DNA of 64,000 nt from contig OW204004.1 in the NCBI GenBank assembly GCA_934047225.1, positions 5,584,401-5,648,400 of the forward strand, given 5' to 3'. The position numbers and the translations under genes were made by a program. Positions within the stretch are counted from its first letter, which is position 1. Each line of letters starts with the position of its first letter. Below, piece by piece: positions 45,120 through 57,682 of the stretch. A model generated the notes under the pieces. That model saw only the letters and a program-made list of their open reading frames with translations, was not told the origin of the DNA and did not search any database. This stretch comes from Ypsolopha sequella. Its lineage: Eukaryota; Arthropoda; Insecta; Lepidoptera; Ypsolophidae.

Positions 45120-45504
45120 AGACTCCGGATCCAGTTCACACACCTCGAGTCGGCTTGCGGCGGCGACGAAAACCGATACAAAACCGACGCTTGCGCAAAT
45201 CGCCGCGCCGACGCCAACACCCGACCACTACAAATTGCAGTTTTAGTGATTGTGATGGATGTGAATGCTAATCAGCCAGTGTTTTTTCGGGTGTTCCACG
45301 CGAATCGAACTGATAGACACGTCAGTTAAAGTAAAAATCGAATCAGTGTCCGCCCGCGTTGGGCGCCATTTTAGAATTGACAGGTCCGCGTTGGGCGCCA
45401 AAGTTGAAAGGGACGGTAAATAAGAGTGCGGGTAGTGGTGGTATGGGAGACAGGGGTGCTGTGCAGTGACGGCGCCGAGGAGGCTGCCATGGGCGCGGCG
45501 CGCC
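45120..45504 (+). promoter_or_regulatory. CpG-rich 5' region with upstream ORFs (FGF gene)
   Basis: From here to 45730 the sequence is far richer in GC and CpG than its surroundings, as at a gene start. Upstream start codons are at 45255 (24 codons, stop 45327-45329), 45443 (8 codons, stop 45467-45469) and 45489 (gccATGG, a strong context, overlapping the main start in another frame). The transcription start was not located. Confidence 0.55.
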
Positions 45505-45730
45505 ATGCATCTGCGTACGCGCCCGCTGCGCATTCTGATCGCGGCGTTGGCGCTGGCGTCGTGCGCCGCGGCGCCTGCGCCGGCTCCCGAGGCGAGGGCG
45601 CAGCGCTCCGCCAACCTCAGCCACATCACAGGCACTTCGCGCAATATACAGATGTTCCTCAAAAACAGATACCTGCAGCTTCTACCAGACGGCACTGTCA
45701 ACGGCACCACAGACGGCAACAGCGCTTACA
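45505..45730 (+). CDS. Fibroblast growth factor, first coding exon
   Basis: A secreted ligand for FGF receptor tyrosine kinases. The exon encodes 75 residues plus one base of the next codon. Residues 1-22 form a signal peptide: RTRPLR, then the hydrophobic ILIAALALASC. A short alanine/proline-rich linker follows, then residues 45-75, SRNIQMFLKNRYLQLLPDGT followed by VNGTTDGNSAY, which matches the first strands of the FGF beta-trefoil (the LQLLPDGTVNGT block is typical). Sequons are N37-L-S and N66-G-T. The exon ends ACA|GTGAGT, a strong phase-1 donor at the position where FGF genes usually have an intron. The ATG at 45505 was chosen because it starts directly before the signal peptide; G is at -3. 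Later exons were not found before 64000. Insect FGFs of this kind act in tracheal branching (branchless type), but orthology was not established. Confidence 0.78.
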
Positions 45731-48060
45731 GTGAGTTACACTTTACTTTCGTCTGATCAAGAACCCATTAAAGGGGTCTTCTACATTGATACTACCTGTG
45801 AGTTTTTTTTGCAAAATATACTTACGTAATATGAATGCATATTGTTTACTTTCATCGGTGGTCAAAACAATTGGAATTCTATCTCTGTCAGGATTGTGAG
45901 CGACCAATGTTTCAATTGATAAGCCTTAAACTTGAAGAAATTCGAGTTTTCGTAGAGTTAGCATGATTTTTGGTACATTCGTCTACCTATTTTTTTATAC
46001 AATGAAGCGTAATTGGGACTGCTAATGGGCATGGGTAGGTTGACGGTTGGACAATCTTACATAAAGCCTATTCAATAGATGGAACTGATGATAAAATGAT
46101 TGATTGAAAACGCTTATTTTTATATAATTATTATTTTATTATCATGCATTATTTTGACAACGGAGTAAGTTACTCCAAGTAACAAAAAGTAGCGGTATTA
46201 AAACACGTAGTTTGGCTTCAAAACGTTACTCAATAAGTTACTCTTTAAGTGAACCACAAAAGAGTATCGCCTTAATCAAAACTCCAGCGAATAGATTGGA
46301 AATTAATAATACTAAAATAATATGTCTAATAATATAAGTAAGATACCATTATTTAAAAAAAAGCTGTTGAGATAGACACGGACCGACTAATAATCACGTT
46401 TCTAAACGTGAGACACTTTAAATAGCCCGCTAATAACATATATTGCCATAAAAGCACTACTTGAAAACTAGAATGTAATTATATAGGGCGGTTAAAAGTT
46501 AATATGTTTATGTCAAATTACTGCAATGACTCTAGATACGTTAGAACGTAGCCTTAGGCATCGTTAAGGCGTGTTCATATTTGCGTGATCATCATTATCA
46601 CAACTCGTATCTCTGAGAGAATTCAAGTCCTTTTACTATTACGTCACCATTCCTGTCCATTTGATTTAGCAGCATCGATACATTTTTAACAGATAATTAA
46701 TTTTACCGTATTGGTGTAACTACACATTAAAAATAGTATTTTGGACACACTTTCAAAATAGGGATATAAGTAATTTAGGGGTATAAGACATTATTTAGTT
46801 ACGAAAAAAATATATAACATTAGTAATATAACATATTATTTAAAATACAAAACTACAGCTAATATAAAATGAACATTAAAGTTCAAGTAAATAAAAACTA
46901 TATCGAGATTGTGGCTGCCGCATTGCCTCCATCAGTAATTGGTATTTTTAATAAGCATTTCATTTAAATATATATTCTAGAAAATATGAAACACTGATAA
47001 TTTAATTTTTTTACTTAAAATCCCCGAAAACTTCCGCAGAGAATTGAATCCAAAGTTATGTTAAAAAGCTAAAGGTGTGTGGTTAAGCGGCGATTTCACT
47101 CAGATCATAATAATATGACACGAAATAAAGACACGTTCACATTGACAAAGGCTTGATGTGAATTCCCGAACTCCCAAAACATTTTTAATTCCCTACATAC
47201 TACATATTTTACGGTATATGTAAGTATACCCTAATTTCTTTTGAAATTTAACATCACATGTACGCAATCACAAACTAAAAAAACACCCAAAATACAAATA
47301 TTAAGATATACTTTAGTTATTAAAAAATCTTTAAGCCCTAAATTTATTTATCTTCTGTTTAATTTTAAGAATCATCAAACTTCAAACTACAGTCTGAAGG
47401 TATCTTTATAGGCCGCAACATTCAAAAGCCCAAATTATGTTTCGCAAAAACTGACCCCCATGAAATTGTAGTGATGGTTGACTCACTCGCTTTGGATAAT
47501 TTCGGCCAAAATTTGTTACAGCCAACGACATTCTATACCATATGGTTACAGCTAAATATTTTTTCAAATAAAGATGAATGTAGATGAGGATTGTCAGGGA
47601 AGTTATCATATTTTTTGTTATTTATAAAGGGCTTTAATGTTAACATCAAATAGGGCACAATCTCACGCACCACCTAATTTTAAAATAGTTAACTGATATC
47701 GTTTTAGATAAATATTTATAATATTTGTACGTAAATATAGTTCAACATAACTTACATCTTGCAACATTTTTGATGTCCAAATAGCCGAAAACTTCGGCCA
47801 ACTTAATCGTAATCGGTCTCTAAAACCGAGCAATAAAATGAGTCTTTACCGAACCGACTTCAAATTAATGATAACATAAAAACAGTTTTTGATTGCGTGT
47901 CCGAAGTAATGGTGCTTTAGCTATCATACATGATGAGAACGACATTTGGGAGCCATTTGTAATTTGGAACTCACGCGTTGTGTATACTCGCCATTTTAGT
48001 GTGAAAACAGCAATTTTCCTGATGAAGCCGGTTTTTAGATTGAGTTTGCTTATATGAGTC
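45731..48060 (+). other. Start of the FGF first intron; nothing else recognised
   Basis: The donor GTGAGT is at 45731-45736. The following 2.3 kb is AT-rich without repeats or exons that I can support. If the model is right, intron 1 is at least 18 kb. Confidence 0.5.
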
Positions 48061-48072
48061 TGCTGTTAAGTC

Positions 48073-48440
48073 AAAATTTATACTTGCGATTGTCGGCCTT
48101 TGGTGAAACTTGAAACACATCTTGAGTTAAAAACACTTGTACTTATAGTTTCACTTTATTTATGTTTTTTATTCCCGGTTGGGAGTTAACATAAATAAAG
48201 TGAATACAAAGAGGAAACGCAGCCAGCCTTCTAGGTACCCTTCCTACTCCACATGACGACGGCGATCTGGCTAATATTTTCTATTTAGTTTAATTTTAAT
48301 AAACTTGTAATTTAATAAAGATTTTAGTTTGCATGTAGGTATATAGCTAGTAATTTACTGTATTTATATTTATAGGTTTAGTCTAATTTTTAATGTTAAT
48401 AAAGTGAAACTATAAGTACAAGTGTTTTTAATTCAAGATG
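48073..48440 (+). mobile_element. Fold-back retroposon type II, copy 3, carrying LINE text
   Basis: A 12-bp direct repeat TGCTGTTAAGTC (48061-48072 and 48441-48452) flanks 368 bp. Arms of about 45 bp (from 48116, and ending near 48442) pair. Between them, from about 48205, is 'aaagaggaaacgcagccagc' and other text matching the LINE end at 13371. Only the 3' half of the hammerhead-like module (GGTTGGGAG, near 48176) remains. Confidence 0.85.
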
Positions 48441-49016
48441 TGCTGTTAAGTCCACTAAAGTACGATTTTTGACTTTTATGTTGAGTCGTTACATTTTTTC
48501 GAATAAAAAAAGCCTTGTGACGGCGGCGGCGCCGAAATAACATTCGACAGCAAACACATAAATTTGGAAACATTTTCATAGCAAACTTCGTACGATTTTA
48601 GTGTCGACTTTATACCTATATAGAATGCTCTTTATTACGCTTTTTTAAACTTTCAACCAAAATATGTGCTTTTAGCATGTCATCCGTGTTTTAAAAAAGG
48701 AGGCCGAATTAAGAATTCATGGCATTAGTTTTGCCTTACAGCCCATTTATCCAGAAACGCGTCGTGTCAACTTTGCCCTTACATGGGAATTTTCTTTCGA
48801 AAGTTCGAAATACCATGTTTCGTCCAAAAATCGTAATTTCCGTTCTTGAGAAAGAATCTTGTTTGTTTTATAATTTGTATTTAAATGTTAGTAAATTGAA
48901 ATTATCACAACGCTGAAATGGGCTTTTTAAATTTTATTGTCTTGTATGTAGGTACTTTTTACGGTTTGTAATGCATTTCGGATAAAATCGAGTTAATTCT
49001 ATGTCGTATTATAGTA

Positions 49017-49171
49017 CAGTGCTCCCAAAGTAATAATGCGCATACAAATCTATAGCCGAGCGACCGGACATACCACGTGACCGTATTGATTGTATAGAAA
49101 GTGTAAGTAAATACGAACTTTGCCGAACAATGGCGAAGATTTGTATGCGCATTATCACTTTGGGAGCACTG
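49017..49171. mobile_element. MITE family E, copy 1 (TA)
   Basis: TA at 49015-49016 and 49172-49173. Ends CAGTGCTCCCAAAGT; arms of about 33 bp. Tc1/mariner-like termini. Confidence 0.9.
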
Positions 49172-49610
49172 TAGACTAGCGGACGCTCCGCGACGTCGCT
49201 CGCGTCTATCCCGTTTCTCCCGATCACGTGGAACATGTACACGTCGTACCAGGAACTTAAAGTCCAAATTTTATGTTCCTAGGTCCAGCCGTTTTTTCTG
49301 GGCGTTGATAGATCAGTCAGTCAGGGTAATATTTTATACATATTTATTTATTTTTTATTTATTTAACAAAGCTTACCACTATATTACACCATGCAGTAAA
49401 TAACTTAAAAGTACATAAGTATACAAATTTAAGAGCCAAATAAACGTTTTAATCGTGGTGTTTCAATAATAGCCCAGATAGACGTATAGTATGTGCTAGG
49501 ACTATTATGTTATGGTCTGTTTTAATTGAAAGGTCGGTCTTGACTCAAAAATATATAATACTAAATACATTTCTATCTAAATCAACAAAAGTTTATATTA
49601 CATATATATA
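49172..49610. other. No gene recognised
   Basis: Contains a GC-rich patch (49175-49260) and 'gatagatcagtcagtcaggg', text common in lepidopteran repeats. Otherwise plain AT-rich DNA. Confidence 0.4.
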
Positions 49611-49876
49611 TACAAGGTGAATTTGTAAACATCGTCCAAATTAATACTTAAGCCTTGGTAAGTGATCAGCATCATGAAACAATAACGATTTTTGTAAAAA
49701 ACATAAAATGAAATTTCGTCTCTCCATAGTGATTCACTCAGGACTGGGAGTGAATTACTATGGGAAGTCGAAATTTCATTATGCGAATATTACAATTTTT
49801 TAAATCGATTTATGGTACTGATCACTTACGAAGGCTCCAGTATGAATTTGGACGATGATCAAAAAGTCACCTTGTA
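49611..49876. mobile_element. MITE family D, copy 2
   Basis: Ends TACAAGGTGA and TCACCTTGTA; a (TA)n run abuts the right end. Confidence 0.85.
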
Positions 49877-51416
49877 TATATATATATATATATATTGGCT
49901 TATCTACTATACCTCGAATAACTACAGGTACATGCAGAGGCGAATGATCTCGGCTAGACAGACAGACAGACAGTCTTCAAATCTCCAAGGATAGACAATA
50001 CACATATGTTTGTCATTGGTGACTATGTATAGTGCAATAAAAGTCTTCCTACATTATGAAACACATGCTGATGTGATGACTATAATTTTGACTGTTGTCA
50101 GGTACGCGTGCGACTTTAAAAGTCGGTTATAGTGGCGCTGTTACTTATTGTTCCGTGACTTTTATGTTTGGTCAATTTACTGCAAGAGTTAGTAAACACT
50201 TTGTTTTAAACGACTACAAAAGGATGTGAAATAGAATAGTTCGTAAAATAGTAAGTCGTACTGTATAAAATAGGAGTACAAACGTTAAGTAACATTTTTA
50301 AAGTTAAGCCAATTATTAAAATAATTTGTAGTCTTATTAAAAAAAAAAACTTTGGTATCGAATTGGGTATCGTGTAAACGGCCATTCCCACTTTGATTAA
50401 ATTACATAAGAATAAAATGTATCGATTTTTGAACCCAAATTATAAAGTCGCAAATTCATAGGAAATCAAAATTCAAGATTTATGTTTAATGTTCGAATTG
50501 ACTTGTAATAAACTTATAATGAACACGAACTTGCAATCTTAACAAATGCGTAGTAAGTAAGAGTTATAGATTGTTAAGAAGATGGCATACCCTAGCAACT
50601 TTTTTTATTACCCGTCCAGCACAATAAGTCCTACGGCAAAGACTTTACTTGCTTGTCATAGAGGCGATTATATGTTTACTCTTTGGCCTCTTTTTCTTGA
50701 ACGCGTAATACTAGTGATCACGCAGCGAAACAACAAATTGGTGTGTTTTTAGCTAATACTGAAAAATTTTGTAGGGAAAAAAATATTGAATTTAGGTGAT
50801 ATACCTTCATATTTCTATTACCTATTTTATGAAAAAAAAATCAAGTTGATCTCTTAACCGCGTTCTTGAAGCGAACGTTTGATAACCAAAAAAAGAGAGG
50901 GTGCAAAACATTTTTTTTGACAAAAGTATAAATCTTAGTACATTGTTTATACGTAACATCCCTAGAGAAAAGATTAATAAACCAAATATATTTTTTTCAA
51001 TACAAGGAGAGTCCGAATTTCTTCAAACGAATCCTAGATAGACTAGAGTTGGTCATGCTCTAGGCTCAGGTACAGGCTTAATGGGGTACCTACTAAGTAA
51101 GTATTGACTTAGTTTCGTGCCATACCGCAGGCTATCAACCATTGATCTGAGTATAGTCGGGCTATACTCTGCACGATATCGCGATAAATTCGTCATTACA
51201 ATAAGGGCTCCTTCTTGCCGTGCCGGTGAGCTTTGATGTTCTGGCTGGCGACTGTAGAGATAGAAAAGAGAACGCGAAGGGCAGATTATAAAAGGAAATC
51301 AATTTTTATGGTTATAATTAATGTATTTTTAATGGGTTATTTATTTATGCTTTTAAGGTCTAGATATTTCGGCACATTGCATTCCACTTGAACGGAAACA
51401 GACGCTCTTACCATGG
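49877..51416. other. No recognisable feature
   Basis: AT-rich intronic or intergenic DNA. A short run of GACA units is at about 49958-49974. Confidence 0.45.
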
Positions 51417-51812
51417 TAATAGTAGTTTATGCTACAAGGGCGCAAAGGAATAAATTACGAGTACGATTTAAAACACGAGCGTAGCGAGTGTTTTAAACGT
51501 AACCGAGTAATTTATTGCTTTTACGCCCGTGTATCATACTACATTTTTCAATGCATAGTGTGAGGAAATGAAAACAAATATAATCTTGTGAACTTTAAAT
51601 TATAATTGGCTCAAAAGGACTGTATCCATAGCCGTTAAACGGTGTAAAAAAAGTATAACGTCTATGGTACACAGGAAAGGCTGCAGGTTAGCCAACCATT
51701 GTAAATAAATTAAAAAAATAATAATATTAAAGCCCTAGGGCAAAATAATCGACTTTCTGTTCAGTTTTGATGCATAAAAAGTGGGCCTTTACGAGCACAT
51801 GCATTGAAAATA
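51417..51812 (+). repeat. Interspersed repeat family X, copy 3
   Basis: Uninterrupted. Begins 'gtaatagtagtttatgctac' and ends 'acgagcacatgcattgaaaa'. Confidence 0.85.
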
Positions 51813-52326
51813 CATTTAATTTGCTCCGTAGCCAAGTTAATTGTCTATTACAAATTTTTGTAGGACATTTTAAATAAACGTTATCGAGGTGGGCCGTTTT
51901 GTTTAAATCATGAATTATCTCCAAACGTTATTCAAACTTGACATCTTACCCGTATATCTCAATTTCCCATTAAGTAACACAAAAATTTGAAATCTGCTGG
52001 GTCTACGTCTACGCTCTTCCAAACTCTACGCAACTTGTTTATTTCCTCGCAGTAATTTCCTGAGATTGCCATATTGCTTCGAAACCCGTTACATTTCAAT
52101 AACCGAAACAGTGACCTTTATCGATATAATTATAAAGTCCATTTTCTAACCTAAAATTAATTTCGTGAATACGCTCACTTGTGTTGTTATCGGGTAAGAT
52201 TGAATCAATTTACTTGTTACATGCCACTAGTTTTTTTTTTGTTTGTTTGTGTCTGTGGATAGTAAAATATCTAACTAAACGTTTATTTATTTGTAGAGCT
52301 TTAATTATGGTATCGTTTTTAGGATA
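51813..52326. other. No recognisable feature
   Basis: AT-rich; no supported gene. Confidence 0.45.
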
Positions 52327-52569
52327 TACAAGGTGAATTTTTGATCATCGTCCAAATTCATACTGGTGGCTTGGTAAGTGATCAGTATCATGGATCAATA
52401 ACAATTTGGGTGAAAATCGTAAAATGAAGTTTCAACTCCCCATAGTGATTCACTCGGGAGCCGAAATTTCAATTTACGAATTTCACAAAAATTGTTACCG
52501 ATCCAAGATACTGATCACTTATTAAGCCTCCAGTATGAATTTGGACGATGATCAAAGAGTCACCTTGTA
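52327..52569. mobile_element. MITE family D, copy 3
   Basis: Ends TACAAGGTGAATTTTTGATC and a matching right arm ending TCACCTTGTA. TA lies on both sides. Confidence 0.85.
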
Positions 52570-54070
52570 TATGATGATTTCTTGGTTAAACAAATTTTTC
52601 TTTTTAATTGTTTAAGATCAATAAAGATTAATAAAGCACGAGACACAATCATGGCAATTAAGTCAACGAGTTAACGCTAGAATCCATAAGTATGATTACA
52701 ATCCAAGCCTTAGTGTTATAAAATGAAAAATAAATATCAGTTCCTCCCATAATATCACAACTTCAAACATCGAAAACTCGTCGATTTATGCCAATATGAT
52801 GTAATAAATCGCTCTGGACATCGATTACTGAATACGATTACTATTTATAGTGTGTAATCGAGAATCGAATCCAGGGGTGGGTCGTAAAACAATGCTATCT
52901 CAATCTGTACGTGGGTTTCGGTATTTTCGCGCCTCTGCGCGTTTTGCTCGATTTTTATTGCGCATTTGCTTGGCTTTTACTGGTTTTTAAAAGATTTTAT
53001 GCTTAGAATAAAAGGAGACTTTTGTTTATAACATTTATACTGTAGACTCGGTAAGTGGTAAGGACCAAGGTTCAATGTCTTTTTTTTGCAGAATACAATA
53101 TTTTTTTGTGCCCCTATTTTAATTTACGAACAACTCCGAGTCAATTTAGTATAGGTAGCCTACATTTTATTTTGCGGTTTGTTTGTCTTTTTGAACCATT
53201 TTTCTGGGTATGCTGAGCGTTAGAGACCGTCGAAACGGTCCTCTTAGATCGTTGATCTGAGATACATTATAACACGCGGCGCAAAATGTAGAGCAAGTGT
53301 GTTACTTGTTGTGCAATACTGTATAAACGAGCGAAAATTAATAATAATAATAATATAAATAAAAATTTATGATAAAATTATTGAAAATGAATAAATGTTA
53401 ATATAATATAAAAATATGTAAGCAACGTTTCATTGAAAAGACTTTAAATGAAACGTTGCTTAAATACAATAATTATTATCATTTCATTTAATTTTTTTAA
53501 TATAGGGTACGGTAGCTCCCCCCTGCCCGTAACTAACTGGGTATGCCCATGGAAAAGAAAAAAAATATTTTTTAACTGTGTTTATGTCCGTCACAAGTCG
53601 GTCCTAGTCCCACTTTAAGGGGATACACAACACTGGATAAACCTGACTGTGCTGTTATCAGAACGGTTGGCTTCGTTTTGATCCTTGCAATTAGTTCCGA
53701 TTGAGATTTTTTTCTAGAATCCCTTACATTTTCGTAGTTTACTAGTTCAGCTTTGAAATTAATTCTTTCAATTTTTTTGGGGATAAATTCCAATATTTAT
53801 GTCTCATTTTCTATTGTTCTTTTTTTTCAGTACCCCAAGGGTTTAACCCCTGGCTGGTCCTAAGAAAAGGAGGTATGAAATCAGGCGCGTGCCCAGCTTT
53901 CATCATGGGAATATTTCTTGAATTATATGGAAATTGTATTTTATAAAAATTTTATAAAAGGGTTTTTTTAGGAACATTCTTAAGCTTTTTGGGGTGCCCT
54001 GACCCCCCCTGACCCTCCCCTCTCGGACACACGACTGTGTGACAAAAAAGTTTAGTTTTGTCAGTCATTG
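52570..54070. other. Gene-free stretch with a hairpin
   Basis: An exact 16-bp hairpin with a 12-nt loop (53419-53434 and 53447-53462, TAAGCAACGTTTCATT) is the only structure seen. At about 44 nt it is short for a microRNA precursor. Confidence 0.5.
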
Positions 54071-54549
54071 ATGTCGATTCGGTGCAACACGATTTAACTT
54101 ATTTGACAGGACTAACTTTATTTTAAGCGTCCTGTCTTCGTCTTTTCGATACAGAAATAAAAAGACAGAGCACTTAAATTAAGTTTAGTCTTGTCATATA
54201 ATTTAAGAGCCGTTTACCAGACAGATTTTGCAAAACCCGTCTTTTTCTAATTAATCGAAATCGAAACCAATGGAAACTTTGCGATGGAAGCATACACATT
54301 TTTTTTAGAATGGCTTCATATTATTGTTCGCCTTTTGGCCTTTACAACTTTGCCTTAATAAGAGGGGGACAGAGAGTATCCAGCCTCATTTATCAATTTT
54401 ATCATACACAATAATTAGGTAATAAGGTTTTGTTGAATAAAAATTGAGCAAATTTTGAATTTAAGTCTTCGGTTTAAATTAATTAGAAAAGGCAGGATTT
54501 TCACAATAAGGCTGCTAAACGGCTCTTAAATCGCGCGACACCGAATCGA
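54071..54549. mobile_element. MITE family F, copy 1, interrupted
   Basis: Ends GTCGATTCGGTG and CACCGAATCGAT. Sequence from 54071-54206 continues at 54530-54549 after the nested element. An uninterrupted copy is at 59164. Confidence 0.75.
54207..54525. mobile_element. TTAA-flanked MITE nested in MITE F
   Basis: TTAA at 54203-54206 and 54526-54529; ends GAGCCGTTTA and TAAACGGCTC. 319 bp. It differs in sequence from MITE family C, so it is a second TTAA family. Confidence 0.85.
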
Positions 54550-55495
54550 TACCAGTGCTGAACCCAAAAATTATAGAAGTATGTAGATTTTATGACCAAA
54601 AATTCCTTTCCGATTAAATTGAAAAGATGAACTACCTCGTATCTTGGCCTTGACCGACAGAATATTTTAAACAGTTAATTAGTGTTACTTCATATATGTT
54701 TTATAGATACACTTGGAATGTTTAGCAGAAAAAGATAGCCTTATCATAAAATGTTTTGTTAACTTGTGTCGTGCGTGATTATATCACTGTTTGAAGAAAA
54801 ATGTTTAAGAATTATGACGAGATCACAAATGACAAGTTCAATCAAATAAGTTGTGAGTAAATTGATAGCAATTAGACAAATACAATGACAGACTTATAAA
54901 AAAATACTTGAATGTATAATAGTATTTATGAATAATATTCAAGTAATATTTCAAAGATCAAAGTGGTGTCCAACGACCCGCGGAAATTCGCTCAGGAGCT
55001 AAACGGTCCCATCCATATGCATAAACCCCCACTGGGGTTGCCAGATCAATTTGCAAAAATATGATACAAGAAGTCAAATTCGCATAATGATTTGCAGAAA
55101 TTCTAACGTTCTTATTGTTATTTGTAAGTATGAATGGTGGTGATAAAATGAAACTAATAAAATGTAAAATCGCACATATTTTTTTTTATAGTATATTTAT
55201 TTTCAGAATCTTAACCTAGTTACATCAATACACAATATTGAAAATTGTTTGTAAGTTACTATTAGTGTGAGGTAGCAACTGGCCATGTGTTTGTATTTCC
55301 GACTAACCATCATTCACAGTGTGTGACTCACACTGTGAAACGATCCCTATTACCGACTATTATCGTTTACCGACACACACACGACAACTTTGAAGGCCAA
55401 AATTAAATATTACGTGCGTAATATTATTGGCATGTATAAATCTAACTCACGCTAAAATTTTACAGCATTATTCTAAAGTAATTAAGGCACTACGG
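54550..55495. other. No recognisable feature
   Basis: AT-rich; a 'ggggttgccagatcaatttg' stretch near 55034 resembles a widespread insect repeat start. Confidence 0.4.
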
Positions 55496-55902
55496 AAAAA
55501 AATCGTCATTTTTAGAACTAGCACATCTACTTCAGTAAATAATATATTATTTTGATAAAATAGTATGTTATTTTCGGAATCTTTTTCTAGGGACCTGTTA
55601 AACAGAAACGCGATTAGAGCAATTCGGCTCGATACAAATATTTATTGAAATGAGGTCTTTTTCGACAACAATTTTCCTGGTTTGACAATTTAGAATGACA
55701 TATGGACTAAAAATTATGTTTTAATAGATGGGTTTTAACAGTATCTAGGACTTGTTTTAACGAAATTTTGATACCAACTTTAGTACATTTTATATGAATA
55801 AAAAACCGAATTTTTGCTACTTTTCCTCGAATCCGTTCCTCTCGTACTGAAGGTTTTTTCGCATACGGAGTAACATGGACGCTAAAACTTTTACATATCG
55901 CC
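55496..55902. mobile_element. MITE family C, copy 3 (TTAA)
   Basis: TTAA at 55492-55495 and 55903-55906. Opposite orientation to copies 1 and 2. Confidence 0.9.
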
Positions 55903-56881
55903 TTAATTACCATTATCGCTAAGACAATATAAAAAAAACTAGATCGCAGTCCGAATCGTGGCTCGGGTCCACCATATAGATTGAATATATACTAATATAT
56001 ATATATAATGACGAACCATGTTTTAATATTTGATTGTGGCAACCCCAAACCAGTCGGCCACTCAGTGTCGACAGGCAGATTGATCATCCACCTACATTTA
56101 ATGTAGCAATTTGCACCTGTTAGGGCCTTAACAGCTTCCTTATATAACGTCTTCATCAGCAGACCGTGTTTATAATTGTTTTGAAGAAGCAATTTTAAAG
56201 CTGTCTTGAAGTTTTTTAGGGTTCTGCCAAAAAATGAAAACCTTGCAAAGTACTCTTAACAGCATAGGAGTAATAGACATAGCAATACAACAAAATATAA
56301 CCCAGTAACTGTAGGGTGAAAACTGAAAATAGATGCCTAAATACTTAAAGTTTTTCAAATAAACATTTTAGTTCTCGAAAAGCTAAAGCAGAACCTATGA
56401 GAGAGGTTATATTTGCTAACTTATCAATCGTGCAACACTTTAAACCTTATTTGGTCATCCAAAATTGACAATAAGAACAGTGAGGTGATAAATTTTGGAG
56501 TGTAATCCCGTGGCGAAATTGGAAGTAAACGCTTGCAATTACACGTTCTTTAGGGTTTTTGGGGAAAATTTCATGTTTTTTTCGGGCATGACGTTAATTT
56601 TACGTGAAACATCGTAAACGGTATCTTTCAAGTGATCATGCCCAAATCGATATAATTGTTGAAATTGTCGTCTTTGAGTTTCCAGAACAACAGATTTATA
56701 GTGTATAATATTTTTTTCTGAGATAACTTCCATTTTGACGATTTACCCAAAACTCATCTTTCGTTTTATCTTTTTGCTACCAGATTACTTATATTTAGTT
56801 GATAAAATATTTTTTACAAAATACCGTATAAGGGTATCTGCACTTTATATAAATATAATTACTCAATTAAACAGTTTTAAA
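55903..56881. other. No recognisable feature
   Basis: AT-rich, no supported feature. Confidence 0.45.
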
Positions 56882-56925
56882 CGCTATATTTCGGCCCCTC
56901 AGTGGGGTCGTCATCAGGCAAATAG
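56882..56925 (-). ncRNA. Hammerhead-like module, solo copy
   Basis: Minus strand: TTTGC, CTGATGA, C, stem II GACCCC/GGGGCC with one mismatch, GAAA, stem III, U-A, then GCG pairing with TTTGC over three positions. No paired module or target duplication was found. Confidence 0.5.
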
Positions 56926-57023
56926 AAAAATATTATATTATGTATATAGGTATATAGATAGGCATTTGATGTTGGTTAGAAAACCGCTGACATGTATTGA
57001 TATAAAAATATGCAGTTGCTAAT

Positions 57024-57300
57024 ATATAAAATAATATATCGTATAGACATATGTATATCCCAAGGGCATGTCAGATACACTATTGTATACCCGCATTTTG
57101 ACGCCTATTTTGCGTCCCGTTGTAGAGCCTTTCGGACATAAAACACACCGCACGTGCAGGTTTCACCGCGTTAGTTTTCCTTGACCATTCAGCAAAGTAT
57201 TCAAATATATATTGAACCAGCAGGATTAGAACACAGAACCCAAGATCAAGAAACCGGTGCCCTACCAATTTAACTTAGATGCTAAGCCTTGCCAATCTCG
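57024..57300 (-). mobile_element. tRNA-derived SINE, diverged copy
   Basis: Follows the layout of the SINEs at 5746 and 30246 ('ttttccttgaccattcagca'), with heavy divergence and a decayed B box near 57228. Confidence 0.5.
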
Positions 57301-57682
57301 CAGTGTAAGGTAACCCACAATACACCTACCCAATCCCAGTTCTTATTTAAATGTCATAAGAGTTAAATTGTATGAAAATAGCTTGAAATGCATGTGACTG
57401 TGCACTGCGCCTATATTGTGCAATCACTACCTTAGCCGTCAAATCCGCGACAAGGCAGAGGAAAAGTTCCAGTCACAGCCGGTAAGTCTTACTATCTATG
57501 TAGATATCGACGCCGCCGCCCCGGTTTGTATGTGTGTCATTGATAATGATAATATATGATCTTAAATATGTTTCTTTATAAACAACTTTGGGCCCTTATC
57601 TGGAATAAATGATTTTAAATGTTGAAAATTTTATGGATGATTTCCTTGTCTCTTTCTCTAGCAACATTTTTGTTTTCTTTGT

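Noticed and set aside
45243..45719. 158-codon and 93-codon frames antisense to the FGF exon
   Set aside because: The GC-rich exon lacks AT-rich stop codons on both strands; arginine/alanine-rich translations are typical shadows of a CpG-rich exon.
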